Below, one piece after another: positions 42,469 to 52,108 of a stretch of DNA of 64,000 nt (its first letter is position 1; every line of letters begins with the position of its first letter). The position numbers and the translations under genes were made by a program. The stretch covers positions 992,001-1,056,000 of the forward strand of contig NC_015856.1 in NCBI RefSeq assembly GCF_000221045.1. Reading direction: 5' to 3'. The notes below the pieces were generated by a model that worked only from the letters and a program-made list of their open reading frames with translations, was not told where the DNA came from and made no database searches. The stretch is from Collimonas fungivorans Ter331 (GTDB lineage Bacteria > Pseudomonadota > Gammaproteobacteria > Burkholderiales > Burkholderiaceae_D).

Positions 42469-45204
42469 ATGCCCTTAGAATCCATAAAAACCGTGCCCTC
42501 CGCCAACTTCTGGCCGGATGCTGCACGTGCTCTGCTGGCAGCCTGCCGCCAGGCCAGCGGCGACCAGGGCCAGCGCGATTTCGCCCAATGGCGCGTGGTG
42601 CTGCCCACCTTTGCCCACGCCCAGCCGCTGAAAGCGGCCTTGAGCGCGCAGCTGGGCGGGACTTTCGTGCCGCCGCAATTCTTTACCCTGTCCGGCTGGC
42701 TGGCGACCTTGCCGCCGCTGCCCAATGTGCTGCCTGCCAGCGAGCGGCTGATGCGGCTATATGCCGAACTGCGCCAGCACGGCTGGCTGAAAAAATTATT
42801 TACAGCGCGCCGTAATACCGACCTGCTGCCGCTGGCGCAGACATTGTTAGCGTTATCAGACGAGCTTACGCAAGCCTTGCTGCCCGCTTTGCACATCGAT
42901 GCAGCAAACGATCCGGAGCAGCGCTGGCAACATGCGCTGGAACAGCTGTCGCCGGATGCGCGCAAGCTGCTGTCGGATGAAACGCAGCTGGTGTGGTCGA
43001 TCTGGAAAAGCCAGCTGGACGCCGACGATGCGATCGCCGCGCGTTTCGCGCAAATGCTGCAGATCGCGGAAAACGCCAGCCAGCCGATGGCCTGGATCAG
43101 TTCGGTAGCGCCGGAACCGCTGGAGCAGGCTTTTCTCGACGCCTACGCCAGGCGCCAGCAAGTGCTGACTATCACTCTCGACTGGCGCGCGCCAGCACTG
43201 CTGCCGACCTATGCCCAGGCTTGGCCGGAAATGGTGGAGGCGGCGGCAGACGAAGAAAATCCTGAGGGGAAAATCGGTGGCCATGCAGTGTCGGCCGCGC
43301 TGGCATTGTGCGCTGCGCGCAGCGTCGAAGATGAGGCGGTGCAAGGCGCACAGATGGTGATCGACTGGCTGCGGGAGGGTAAGTCTAGCGTGGCGATCGT
43401 GGCGCAGGATCGTGTCGTGGCGCGGCGCATCCGCGCCTTGCTGGAACGGGCGCAGATCCATGTGGCCGACGAAACCGGCTGGAAGCTGTCCACCACGCGC
43501 GCCGCATCCGCGATTTCAGCCTGGTTCGATGTCGTCACCGCACGCGGTGAAACCACTGCCTTGCTGGATTTGCTGAAATCGCCGTTTGTGCTGAATGAAG
43601 CGCCCAGCGGCCTGCTGCACGATGCGCAGGATGGCGTCGCCAACAAGTCGGCGCTGGTGATGAAGATAGAGTTGCTGCTGCGGCGCGCCAACGTGCTCGG
43701 CGAGTGGCGCGCGGTGATCAATGCCTTGACCGCAGCGCCGGCGGAACAAAAGACGGTAGCTTTGCTGGCGCAGCAAGCCGCATTGTTCAGCGGCCGCAAG
43801 AATCTGCGCGACTGGATAGCTGCTACCGCAGCGGCGCTCGACGCCCTGGGCATCTCAGCGGCGCTCAGCGCGGATTCGGCCGGCCAGCAGATCTTGCAGC
43901 TGCTGCAGAACATTGCTCCGCCGGGGAACGATTTTGCGGCTCTGTTTTCCTTTCCCGAATGGCGTGCGCTGGTCAACCTGCAGCTCGACGACACCAGCTT
44001 CATCAGCGCCATCAATGACCGCCGGGTGGTGATGCTGCCGCTGAACGGCGCCCGCCTGCGTACCTTCGACGCCGTGCTGGTGGTGGGCGCCGACGCCGAT
44101 CACCTGCCGTCGCAGCCGCAGGAGACGCTGTTTTTTGCCAATACCGTACGGCGCGAGCTGGGCCTGGCGACACGCGAAAGCCGGCAGCGCCAGCAATTGC
44201 GCGACGTGGTCGAGCTGCTGGCGATGAATCCGCAAGTGGTGTTGTCGTGGCAGGCGCACAAGGACGGTGAACCGAATCCGGTCAGCCCCTGGATCCAGCG
44301 CCTGCAGCTGACCCTGGCGCGCAGCGAGGCGCCGGCGCTGCCTGAACGGCGGGCGGCGATTGCATCGCAAAGCTTGCTGGCCACGCCTACGACCATGCCG
44401 GCGCCGGCAGCGCCGCAGCTGACGCCGAGCCGACTGACGGCCAGCGCCTACAACAGCTTTATCGCCTGTCCATATCAATTTTTCGCCAGGCGCATGCTGG
44501 GCCTGGCATCGCTGGACGAGCTGTCCGACTTGCCGGAAAAACGCGACTACGGCGGCTGGCTGCATGAAATCCTGGAGACTTACCACGAAACCCTGCGCGA
44601 CCAGCCATGCCCGCTGGACCAGCGCGAATCCTTGCTGGTCGATATCTCAAAAAAACTGTTCGACAGCGTCATCGCCAAAAACGCAGCAGCCCTGGGTTAT
44701 TACTCGCGCTGGCAAAAAGTCATTTCGGCCTATGTCGTCTGGGCCAATGAGCATGAAGCGCAAGGCTGGTCTTTCGTATTTGGCGAGCAGGCCTATGAAA
44801 AACCGATGGCGCTGCCGGACCGCGAACTGATGCTGCACGGCCGGATTGACCGGGTCGACGAGAACGACGCCGGCGAGCGTGCGGTGCTGGATTACAAGAC
44901 CAACAACCTGGGCGTGCTGAATAAAAAACTGAAAGACCATGAAGATCATCAACTGGCGTTCTACGGCTTGCTGTCGGACCGTCCGGTTGCGGCGGCGCAC
45001 TACGTTGCGCTGGAAACCACTAAAGACAAGGTCGGCGATGTCAGCGCTCCCGACTATGACGAAGCGCAACGCGCTTTGGCCGCGCAGATTTCGGTCAATG
45101 TGCAGGCGATTGCGCGCGGCGTCGGCCTGCCGGCCAACGGCGTGGCATCGGTTTGCCAGTATTGCGATGTGCGCGGTTTGTGTCGCAAGGGAGCTTGGGA
45201 ATGA
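42469..45204 (+). CDS. AddB-like nuclease subunit of a helicase-nuclease
   Basis: A 911-residue protein (start ATG 42469; earlier in-frame starts are possible). The C-terminal 250 residues form a PD-(D/E)XK nuclease: TASAYNSFIACPYQFFARRM, then HGRIDRVDEN with the catalytic aspartate, AVLDYKTNN with the D-x-K pair, and CQYCDVRGLC. The cysteines in ACPYQF and CQYCDVRGLC would hold the 4Fe-4S cluster typical of AddB. The N-terminal part is a degenerate helicase. With the next gene it should process DNA double-strand ends for RecA-dependent repair, replacing RecBCD. Stop and next start overlap by 4 bp. Confidence 0.85.
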   Translation: MPLESIKTVPSANFWPDAARALLAACRQASGDQGQRDFAQWRVVLPTFAHAQPLKAALSAQLGGTFVPPQFFTLSGWLATLPPLPNVLPASERLMRLYAELRQHGWLKKLFTARRNTDLLPLAQTLLALSDELTQALLPALHIDAANDPEQRWQHALEQLSPDARKLLSDETQLVWSIWKSQLDADDAIAARFAQMLQIAENASQPMAWISSVAPEPLEQAFLDAYARRQQVLTITLDWRAPALLPTYAQAWPEMVEAAADEENPEGKIGGHAVSAALALCAARSVEDEAVQGAQMVIDWLREGKSSVAIVAQDRVVARRIRALLERAQIHVADETGWKLSTTRAASAISAWFDVVTARGETTALLDLLKSPFVLNEAPSGLLHDAQDGVANKSALVMKIELLLRRANVLGEWRAVINALTAAPAEQKTVALLAQQAALFSGRKNLRDWIAATAAALDALGISAALSADSAGQQILQLLQNIAPPGNDFAALFSFPEWRALVNLQLDDTSFISAINDRRVVMLPLNGARLRTFDAVLVVGADADHLPSQPQETLFFANTVRRELGLATRESRQRQQLRDVVELLAMNPQVVLSWQAHKDGEPNPVSPWIQRLQLTLARSEAPALPERRAAIASQSLLATPTTMPAPAAPQLTPSRLTASAYNSFIACPYQFFARRMLGLASLDELSDLPEKRDYGGWLHEILETYHETLRDQPCPLDQRESLLVDISKKLFDSVIAKNAAALGYYSRWQKVISAYVVWANEHEAQGWSFVFGEQAYEKPMALPDRELMLHGRIDRVDENDAGERAVLDYKTNNLGVLNKKLKDHEDHQLAFYGLLSDRPVAAAHYVALETTKDKVGDVSAPDYDEAQRALAAQISVNVQAIARGVGLPANGVASVCQYCDVRGLCRKGAWE

Positions 45205-48200
45205 GCGAATCTGTGCACGCTGAGCTGCCCAGCGCCTATCGAATGAACGGCGTAGTAGTCGCGGCCCAGGACTTCACCAATGCCGCCTGCGATCCGCAAC
45301 ATTCGGTGGTGGTGGAAGCCTGCGCCGGCAGCGGCAAGACCTGGCTGCTGGTGGCGCGCATGCTGCGGCTGCTGCTGGCCGGCGCCGCGCCGTCGGAACT
45401 GCTGGCGATCACCTTTACCCGCAAGGCCGCGCAGGAAATGCGCGAGCGTCTGCTGGAGCTGCTGCACGACCTGGCTTTGCAGCCGGACGCCAAGGTGCGC
45501 CAGCTGCTGCTGGAACGCGGCATCGCCCAGCACGACCTGGCGCAAGTGCTGCCTGCGGCGCGCGATCTGTATGAGCGCGTGCTGGCCAGTCCGCAAAGCC
45601 TGTCGATCGATACTTTCCACAGCTGGTTCGCGCGCTTGCTGCAAATTGCGCCGCTGGCGTCCGGCGTGCCGCATGGTTATGCCTTGACCGAGAAAACCGG
45701 TGAATTGCTGGCCGACGCTTACCTGCGTTTCATGCAGTCGCTGAACGATGAGGAAAACAGCCAGGTCAGGCAGGATCTGCTGGCGCTGTACCAGCTGGTG
45801 GGCGATTTCAGCACCAGGAAATTGCTGAACGCGTTCATCGATAAACGCGCCGAATGGTGGGCCGTGATCCAGCAGGGCGTGGATGCGCCGCTGCAGTGGC
45901 TGCGCGAGCTGTGCGGCGAAGATGCTGAAATCGATGCGCGCCTGTCATTATGGGACGACGAAAAACTCCTGTCGCAGGTCAAGCAGATTGCGTGGTTGCT
46001 GGGGCAGGGTTCTGCCACCAACCAGAAACGCGCTACCGCGATTGAAATGGCGCTGACGGCGGGCGCCGCAGTAGTGAATTTCGACGCCTTGTGCCACCAG
46101 TTTTTCGACGATGCCGGCAAGCCGCGCAGCAACGGCAAGGCCAAGGATTTGTTGAAGGCGCTGGAAAACAGCCTGGGCGGCAATGCCCTCGATGCTTTCG
46201 ATGCGCAATTCGACGCCACCGGCGACACTCTCAAGCTACTGCGCAAACGCAGCCACGAGCGCACTGTGCTCAGCTTGAACCAGCACCTGTTCAGCGTCGG
46301 CAACGCCTATCTGGAATGTTACCAGGCGCTGAAGGCGGAACAGCGGGTGTTCGATTTCGCCGACCTCGAATGGCAAGCCTACCGCTTGCTGACCAATCCG
46401 GAAAGCGCGGCTTACCTGCAAAGCCGGCTCGATACACGCTACAAGCACATCCTGCTGGACGAATTCCAGGACACCAACCCACTACAATGGAGCATCGTGC
46501 GCGCCTGGCTGAGCGCCTACGGCGAAGACGCCGGCCAGCCCAGCGTGTTTGTGGTCGGCGATCCAAAACAATCGATTTACCGTTTCCGCCGCGCCGAACC
46601 AAGGGTGTTCGAGGCCGCGCGCACGCTGTTGCAGCAGCAGGGCGCCACGGTATTGCAAGCCAACCAGACCCGGCGCAATGCTACGGCGATCGTGGATGTG
46701 CTGAACGCCAGTTTCTACGCCAATCCCCTGTTTTCGGCGCAAACCACGCTAGGCGAAGTCGGCGGCGAGGTCTGGCGGTTGCCCTTGATCCAGCAAGCGG
46801 ACGATGAGACGGAACAACAGCCGCAAGGCTTGCGCAATCCGCTGACAACCGCGCGCGAAGAATCGGAAGACGCGCGCCGCCGCGACGAGGGCAGGCAGCT
46901 GGCGCAAGCGCTGTGGCGCGCCAGGCAAGAACTGACGGTGCGCCAGGAGCACGGCGATCGTTCGCTGCGCTGGTCGGACGTGATGCTGCTGGTGAAAAAA
47001 CGCAGCCATCTGGGCGCCTACGAAAGCGCGCTGCGCGCGGCTGGCATACCGTTCATGTCGGACAAGCGTGGCGGCTTGCTGGAATCGCTGGAGATTTCCG
47101 ATCTGATCGCCTTGCTGACTTTCCTGATCACGCCGGACGATGCGCGCGCGCTCGGCCATGTGCTGAAATCGCCGATCTTCGGCGCCAGCGACGACGACCT
47201 GATCGCGCTGGCGCAGCGCGGCGAGCGCGGCTGGTGGGCGCGCCTGCGGGCTGCCTCGGCAAACGCGGACGCGGCGCCGGCGCTGCAGCGCGCCACCGCC
47301 TTGCTGGAACAATGGCTGCAGGCGGCGCCGCGTTTGCCGGTGCACGACCTGCTCGACGTGATTTTGCACCAGGGCCAATTGCTGGCGCGCTATGCGCAGG
47401 CGGCTTCGCCTTTATCGCGCAGCCAGGCCATAGGCAACATCGAAACCTTTGTCGAACTGGCGCTGAACATGGATGCCGGCCGTTATCCCAGCCTGCCGAA
47501 ATTCATCGATGCCCTGCGCGGCCTGCAAAACGCCGCCGGCGGCGATGCGCCTGATGAAGCCAGCATCGATGCCGCCACCGATGCCGTGCGCATCCTGACG
47601 GTGCACAGCGCCAAGGGACTGGAAGCGCCGGTAGTAGTGCTGCTGGACGCCAATCACAGCAAACCGGCGCGCGACGACTACGGCATCCTGTGCGACTGGC
47701 CGCAGGACGCGGAGGCGCCGCTGCATTTTTCCGCGTTCGGCAGCAGTGCCGAACGCGGTGCCGCGCGCGATCCGCTGTTTGCGGCGGAAGAGGGTTTCAA
47801 GACGCAGGAAGACTGGAACTTGCTGTACGTCGCCACCACCCGCGCCAAGCAGCTGCTGATCGTCAGCGGTGTCGCCGGCAGGAGCGGCGGCGTGACGGAG
47901 GACAGCTGGTATGCGCGGCTGGAACATGTACTTGAGACCAGTTTCGACGCCGTCGCGGAACACGCTTCGGCCACCGGCAGCGTACAAAGATTTGAGCAGG
48001 AAATATTCGATCCGCCGCAAATGCCGCCGGCCGAATCCGTCATCGCTGCCACCTTTGACAGCGAGGCAATCGCCGAGGGTATCGCTTTGCACGGTTTGCT
48101 GGAAAGAGTCACCCAGCACGGACATTGGCCGATAGTGCTGCCTGAGGCGGCAACGATTGCGCGCTGGCTGCCATGCCCTCCGGCGCTGGCAAAGCAGGTG

Positions 48201-48509
48201 CGGCGGCAGGCCCAGACCATCCTGGGACAAGCCGAGCTGGAGCATTTCTTTAATCCGGCCATGCACCTGCATGCGCGCAATGAAATGGAAATCATCGCCG
48301 ACAATGCCGTGCTGCGTTTCGACCGTGTGGTGATCTTCGAGGAAGAGGTATGGATCCTGGACTACAAGCGCAATCTGCTCGACAGCGAGCGCGCGGCGTA
48401 CGCAGCACAGTTGCGCAGCTACCGGCAGGCGGCGCAGGGAGTGTTCGGCGACAAGCGTTTGCGTACCGCCTTGCTGACTGTCGATGGACGTTTGTCGGAA
48501 ATCGACTAG
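45201..48509 (+). CDS. AddA-like UvrD-type helicase-nuclease
   Basis: A 1102-residue superfamily 1 helicase with a fused nuclease. ATG 45201 overlaps the upstream stop. Motif I is VVEACAGSGKTWLLV (about residues 37-51), motif Ia is LLAITFTRKAAQEMRERL, motif II is HILLDEFQDTNPLQW, motif III is VFVVGDPKQSIYRFRRAE, and motifs V/VI are RILTVHSAKGLEAPVVVL and NLLYVATTRAK. The C-terminus carries EEEVWILDYKRN, a D-x-K nuclease core. It partners the AddB-like protein. A bidirectional terminator follows. Confidence 0.92.
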   Translation: MSESVHAELPSAYRMNGVVVAAQDFTNAACDPQHSVVVEACAGSGKTWLLVARMLRLLLAGAAPSELLAITFTRKAAQEMRERLLELLHDLALQPDAKVRQLLLERGIAQHDLAQVLPAARDLYERVLASPQSLSIDTFHSWFARLLQIAPLASGVPHGYALTEKTGELLADAYLRFMQSLNDEENSQVRQDLLALYQLVGDFSTRKLLNAFIDKRAEWWAVIQQGVDAPLQWLRELCGEDAEIDARLSLWDDEKLLSQVKQIAWLLGQGSATNQKRATAIEMALTAGAAVVNFDALCHQFFDDAGKPRSNGKAKDLLKALENSLGGNALDAFDAQFDATGDTLKLLRKRSHERTVLSLNQHLFSVGNAYLECYQALKAEQRVFDFADLEWQAYRLLTNPESAAYLQSRLDTRYKHILLDEFQDTNPLQWSIVRAWLSAYGEDAGQPSVFVVGDPKQSIYRFRRAEPRVFEAARTLLQQQGATVLQANQTRRNATAIVDVLNASFYANPLFSAQTTLGEVGGEVWRLPLIQQADDETEQQPQGLRNPLTTAREESEDARRRDEGRQLAQALWRARQELTVRQEHGDRSLRWSDVMLLVKKRSHLGAYESALRAAGIPFMSDKRGGLLESLEISDLIALLTFLITPDDARALGHVLKSPIFGASDDDLIALAQRGERGWWARLRAASANADAAPALQRATALLEQWLQAAPRLPVHDLLDVILHQGQLLARYAQAASPLSRSQAIGNIETFVELALNMDAGRYPSLPKFIDALRGLQNAAGGDAPDEASIDAATDAVRILTVHSAKGLEAPVVVLLDANHSKPARDDYGILCDWPQDAEAPLHFSAFGSSAERGAARDPLFAAEEGFKTQEDWNLLYVATTRAKQLLIVSGVAGRSGGVTEDSWYARLEHVLETSFDAVAEHASATGSVQRFEQEIFDPPQMPPAESVIAATFDSEAIAEGIALHGLLERVTQHGHWPIVLPEAATIARWLPCPPALAKQVRRQAQTILGQAELEHFFNPAMHLHARNEMEIIADNAVLRFDRVVIFEEEVWILDYKRNLLDSERAAYAAQLRSYRQAAQGVFGDKRLRTALLTVDGRLSEID

Positions 48510-48514
48510 CCATT

Positions 48515-48552
48515 AAAAAACCCTTATTTTCGTTGAAAAAATAAGGGTTTTC
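48515..48552. terminator. Bidirectional terminator between convergent genes
   Basis: Arms AAAACCCTTATTTT and AAAATAAGGGTTTT with a short loop, A/T tracts on both sides, between the addA-like gene and the ABC permease gene. It can serve both. Confidence 0.92.
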
Positions 48553-48575
48553 CGAATCGGGCCGCCGGCTTGCAA

Positions 48576-49319
48576 TCAACGATGGTGAGGCGCCGCGTAT
48601 TTTCGTTCCAGCCGCCCAACCAGCGTCGCCAGTATCATGGTCATGGCGAAATAGACCACGGAAATCGTGATGTACGGTTCCCAATAACGCGAGTAGGCGC
48701 CGGCAACAGTCCTAGCCGCATAAGCCAGCTCGGCCAGGCCGATGGCCGATACCAGCGACGAATCCTTGAGCAGGGTGATGGCTTCATTGCCGAGCGGCGG
48801 CAGCATGCGGCGGAACGCCTGCGGCAGCACTACGTAGCGCATGGTCAGCTTGTAGCCCATGCCGAGGCTGGACGCCGCATAAGACTGGCCGCGGTCGATA
48901 GACTGGATGCCGGCCCGGAAAATCTCTGAAATATAAGCACCGGCATTGAGCGACAGGGCGACGATGCCGGAAATGAATGCGCCGTAGTCTTGCTTGATGG
49001 TGCGCGCCAGCTCGCCGGAGATCAGCAGGCCGTTGTCCTGGTGGATCAGCACCGGCATTACCGCAAAGTGGATCAGCAGGATCTGCACGAACAGCGGCGT
49101 GCCGCGGAAGAAGGCGACATAAAAGCTGGCCAGCCCTTTCAACAGGCGGAACGGCCATTTCCAGGGACCGTGCTTGACTTCGGCCAGACGCAGCATGCCC
49201 AGCAACAGACCGAGGATGGTGCCGATGATGATACTGATCACGGCGACCTGGACCGTCATGAAGAAGCCCTTGACGAATAGCGGCGCGTAGCCTTGTATGA
49301 TGCTCCAGCGAAAATCCAT
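48576..49319 (-). CDS. Polar amino-acid ABC transporter permease
   Basis: A 247-residue inner-membrane permease of the HisM/GlnP type. Five or so helices; the EAA loop contacting the ATPase is YAASSLGMGYKLTMRYVVLPQAFRRMLPPLGNE, recognisable by the conserved glycine and the LPQAFR segment. NAGAYISEIFRAGIQSIDRGQ is also characteristic. Three binding-protein genes lie upstream on the same strand, 163 bp away. The ATPase gene is not in the window, so the transporter must borrow one or have it elsewhere. Confidence 0.93.
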   Translation of the reverse strand: MDFRWSIIQGYAPLFVKGFFMTVQVAVISIIIGTILGLLLGMLRLAEVKHGPWKWPFRLLKGLASFYVAFFRGTPLFVQILLIHFAVMPVLIHQDNGLLISGELARTIKQDYGAFISGIVALSLNAGAYISEIFRAGIQSIDRGQSYAASSLGMGYKLTMRYVVLPQAFRRMLPPLGNEAITLLKDSSLVSAIGLAELAYAARTVAGAYSRYWEPYITISVVYFAMTMILATLVGRLERKYAAPHHR

Positions 49320-49482
49320 AAGTGTTATTGAGAAGAAACGGTGCGACGGGCTGAGAGGACGCGTAACCTGGCTGGCTGCTGATCCGGGCTAAACATGAAG
49401 ATAATAAAAAATTAGCGCAAAATTATACCGTAGATGCCGCAGACCGCCAAAAACAGCGGGTCTGCAGGCAGGCTACAGCTAA

Positions 49483-50277
49483 TTACTTACCGTTGCCGAA
49501 GTACTTTTCATTGATTTTTGCGAAACTGCCGTCTGCCTTGACATCAGCCAGGCCCTGGTTGATCTTGGCCAGCAGTTCGGTATTGCCTTTGCGTACCGCA
49601 ATGCCATAGTACTCTTTCGGAAAGCCGCCATCGGTGACGACATGGAAGCTGGCCGACGGATTGTTGGTAATGTAGTTCCTGACCACAGGGTCGTCCGCCA
49701 CCACGGCATCGACGCCGCCGCTTTCCAGTTCTTTCAGGGCCAGCGTGGTGGAGTCGAAGCGCTTGATGCTGGGGTTGTTCTTGCCTACCAGGTTTTGCAC
49801 CACTTCGTCGCCGGTAGTGGCGCTTTGGACGCCGATCTTCATGGTCTTCAGGTCATTGAACTGTTTCACTGAAGTATTGCCTTGCGGGACGGCGATCAGC
49901 TGGCTGGCTTCGAAATAAGGCTCGGAAAAATCGACCGTCTGCTTGCGCTCGTCGGTAATCGTGATGGCGGAAATCAGCAGGTCGCGGTCGCCCTGCGCCA
50001 GGAAGTTGAAGATGCCTTCGAATGGGGTCGGGATGAATTTCACTTCGATGCCGATTTTGGCAGCAATCGCCTTCATCAGGTCGATATCGAAGCCGACCAC
50101 TTCCTTCTTTTCGTTTTCGGCGGAAAATGGTGCGTAAGCCGATTCAACGCCGACCACGTACAGGGTTTGCTTGGCCGCTGCCGCCGGCGTTTCTTCTTTT
50201 TTGCTGCAGGCGCCCACTGCCAGCAGGCTCATGCTGAGAGCGCACAGCGGCAGGTAGCGGCTTAACATTTTTTTCAT
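49483..50277 (-). CDS. Amino-acid ABC transporter binding lipoprotein, copy 1
   Basis: A 264-residue SBP_bac_3 family protein. Signal peptide with lipobox SLLAVGACSKK, though the residue before the cysteine is alanine in a less typical context. Core motifs are VGVESAYAPFSAENEKKEVVG, FDIDLMKAIAAKIGIEVKFI, AQGDRDLLISAITITDERKQ and VDFSEPYFEASQL, typical of polar amino-acid receptors. It is one of three tandem paralogues and the closest to the permease. The ligand cannot be determined from sequence. Confidence 0.9.
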   Translation of the reverse strand: MKKMLSRYLPLCALSMSLLAVGACSKKEETPAAAAKQTLYVVGVESAYAPFSAENEKKEVVGFDIDLMKAIAAKIGIEVKFIPTPFEGIFNFLAQGDRDLLISAITITDERKQTVDFSEPYFEASQLIAVPQGNTSVKQFNDLKTMKIGVQSATTGDEVVQNLVGKNNPSIKRFDSTTLALKELESGGVDAVVADDPVVRNYITNNPSASFHVVTDGGFPKEYYGIAVRKGNTELLAKINQGLADVKADGSFAKINEKYFGNGK

Positions 50278-50303
50278 GGTGTTCTCGTAAAAACAAGTCG
50301 GAT

Positions 50304-51095
50304 TTATAACTTCTCGTCGGCGAAATATTTCTTGTAGATCCGGTCCTGCGTGCCATCGGCCTTGATCTGTTCCAAGCCATGGTTGAGCTTGGCCAGCAGT
50401 TCGGCGTTGCCCTTCTTGACCGCGATGCCGTAGTATTCCTTGGGGAAAGTCGGATCGTTGACGATGCGGAAGCTCTTGCCCGGATTGTTCTTGACGAAAT
50501 TGGTGACCACGCCGTTGTCGCCGATCACGGCATCGACGCCGCCGCCTTCCAGCTCCTGGAACGCCAGCGGCATCGATTCGAAGCGTTTGACGCTGGGACT
50601 GTTCTTGCCGACCAGGTTCTGTGCCGCTTCATCCGCGGTGGTGGCGCTCTGGACGCCGATCTTCAATGCTTTCAGGTCTTCGAACTTGGCTACTTTCGAG
50701 CTCGACGGCAGCACGATCAGCTGTTTCGCCACGAAATAGGGCTCCGAGAAATCCATGGTCTGGCGGCGCTGGTCGTTGATCGTGATGGTGGAAATCAGGA
50801 TATCGCGGTCGCCCTGGGCCAGGGCGTTGAACAGGCCGTCGAACGGAGTGTTGACGATCCTGATCTTGAGGCCGGCCTTGTCGGCCACGGCTTTCATGAT
50901 GTCGATATCGAAGCCGACCAGTTCCTTTTGTTCATTCTCGGAAGCGAAGGGCGCGTACGCGCCATCGGCGCCGACCACGTATTCGGTATTGGCGGCGGTC
51001 GCCGCCGGGTTGCTGTCCTTCTTGCCGCAGCCTGCCAGGACGGCCAGCGAACACAGCAATGCCAAGGTAAGAGCCGGCAGATATCGTTGTTTCAT
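50304..51095 (-). CDS. Amino-acid ABC transporter binding lipoprotein, copy 2
   Basis: A 263-residue paralogue of its neighbours, with lipobox LAGCGKK near residue 22. The binding-cleft region reads VGADGAYAPFASENEQKELVG and GDRDILISTITINDQRRQTM, so the arginine that holds the ligand carboxylate (in DRD..S.ITI..QR) is retained. VAKQLIVLPS replaces the EASQL or EANQL of the others, which may alter specificity. It is separated by 26 bp from copy 1 and 15 bp from copy 3, so all are co-transcribed. Confidence 0.9.
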   Translation of the reverse strand: MKQRYLPALTLALLCSLAVLAGCGKKDSNPAATAANTEYVVGADGAYAPFASENEQKELVGFDIDIMKAVADKAGLKIRIVNTPFDGLFNALAQGDRDILISTITINDQRRQTMDFSEPYFVAKQLIVLPSSSKVAKFEDLKALKIGVQSATTADEAAQNLVGKNSPSVKRFESMPLAFQELEGGGVDAVIGDNGVVTNFVKNNPGKSFRIVNDPTFPKEYYGIAVKKGNAELLAKLNHGLEQIKADGTQDRIYKKYFADEKL

Positions 51096-51110
51096 GTTTT
51101 TCCCCGGCGG

Positions 51111-51902
51111 TTATTTGGCAGAGTCGGTGGCAGAGTCGGCAAAATACTTGGCGTAGATCTTGTCGTAAGTGCCGTCAGCCCTGATTGCCGCCAGTCCTTT
51201 GTTGACCTTGGCCAGCAGCTCGGTATTGCCCTTCTTGACCGCGATGCCGTAATACTCTTTGGAGAAGGCAGGGTCGGAAATCAGGCGGAAGCCTTCGGAC
51301 GGATTGTTCTTGATATAGTTCTTGACCACGCCGTTGTCGGACACCACGGCTTCAACGCCGCCGCCTTCCAGCTCCTTCATGACCAAGGTCGCCGATTCCA
51401 GGCGCTTGATGTTGGGATTATTCTTGCCCAGTTCTTTTTGCACGATCTCGTCGCCAGTGGTAGCGCTTTGCACGCCCACTTTCATGTTCTTGAGGTCGGC
51501 GAATTTCGTCACCTTGGAATTCTTCGGCACCACGATCAGCTGGTTGGCTTCGAAGTAGGGCTCGGAAAAATCGACAGTCTGCTTGCGTTCGTCGGTAATC
51601 GTGATGGCCGAGGCCAGCAGGTCGCGGTCGCCCTGCGCCAGGAAATTGAAGATGCCTTCAAACGGCGTGTTGACGAACTTGATCTTGAAACCGCCCTTGT
51701 CGGCGATGGCGTTCATGACGTCGACGTCAAAGCCGACGATTTCCTTTTGTTCATTCTGGTATTCGAACGGCGCAAAAGTTGCTTCGGCGCCGACCAGGTA
51801 TTCGGTTGGCGCAGGCGCTGCCGCCGTTTTCGGTTCCTGCTTGCCGCAAGCCGCTAGCGACAGAGCGAGTACGCATAGGCCCAGGTTGAAAATGCGATTC
51901 AT
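51111..51902 (-). CDS. Amino-acid ABC transporter binding lipoprotein, copy 3
   Basis: A 263-residue paralogue, start at ATG 51902 with AGGAG upstream; the longer frame is unlikely. The signal peptide ends in SLAACGKQ. Core segments are VGAEATFAPFEYQNEQKEIVG, FDVDVMNAIADKGGFKIKFV and LASAITITDERKQTVDFSEP. It is first in the apparent operon, so the promoter should lie in 51903-52100, where the sequence becomes AT-rich. Confidence 0.9.
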   Translation of the reverse strand: MNRIFNLGLCVLALSLAACGKQEPKTAAAPAPTEYLVGAEATFAPFEYQNEQKEIVGFDVDVMNAIADKGGFKIKFVNTPFEGIFNFLAQGDRDLLASAITITDERKQTVDFSEPYFEANQLIVVPKNSKVTKFADLKNMKVGVQSATTGDEIVQKELGKNNPNIKRLESATLVMKELEGGGVEAVVSDNGVVKNYIKNNPSEGFRLISDPAFSKEYYGIAVKKGNTELLAKVNKGLAAIRADGTYDKIYAKYFADSATDSAK

Positions 51903-52108
51903 TGAGTAGCTCCTGTAAGGTCGGTAGAGTGTTCCAGCCACGAAATTGGCATATTAACAATATTGTCCAGAATAAGCCGCTATTTTAGATTCATCTATGC
52001 AAATAACAATGATTTATATAGAGAGATTGCAGATATGTGCGGCCGGCGAGGTGCGGCCGGCTAGGTGCGGCCGGCGGGTGCCGCTGGCTTGCTGCGCGCG
52101 GCGCAGCT

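Noticed and set aside
50379-51857. Long plus-strand open frame across two binding-protein genes
   Set aside because: It spans two convincing lipoprotein genes and their gap, so it is an artefact of GC-rich antisense reading.
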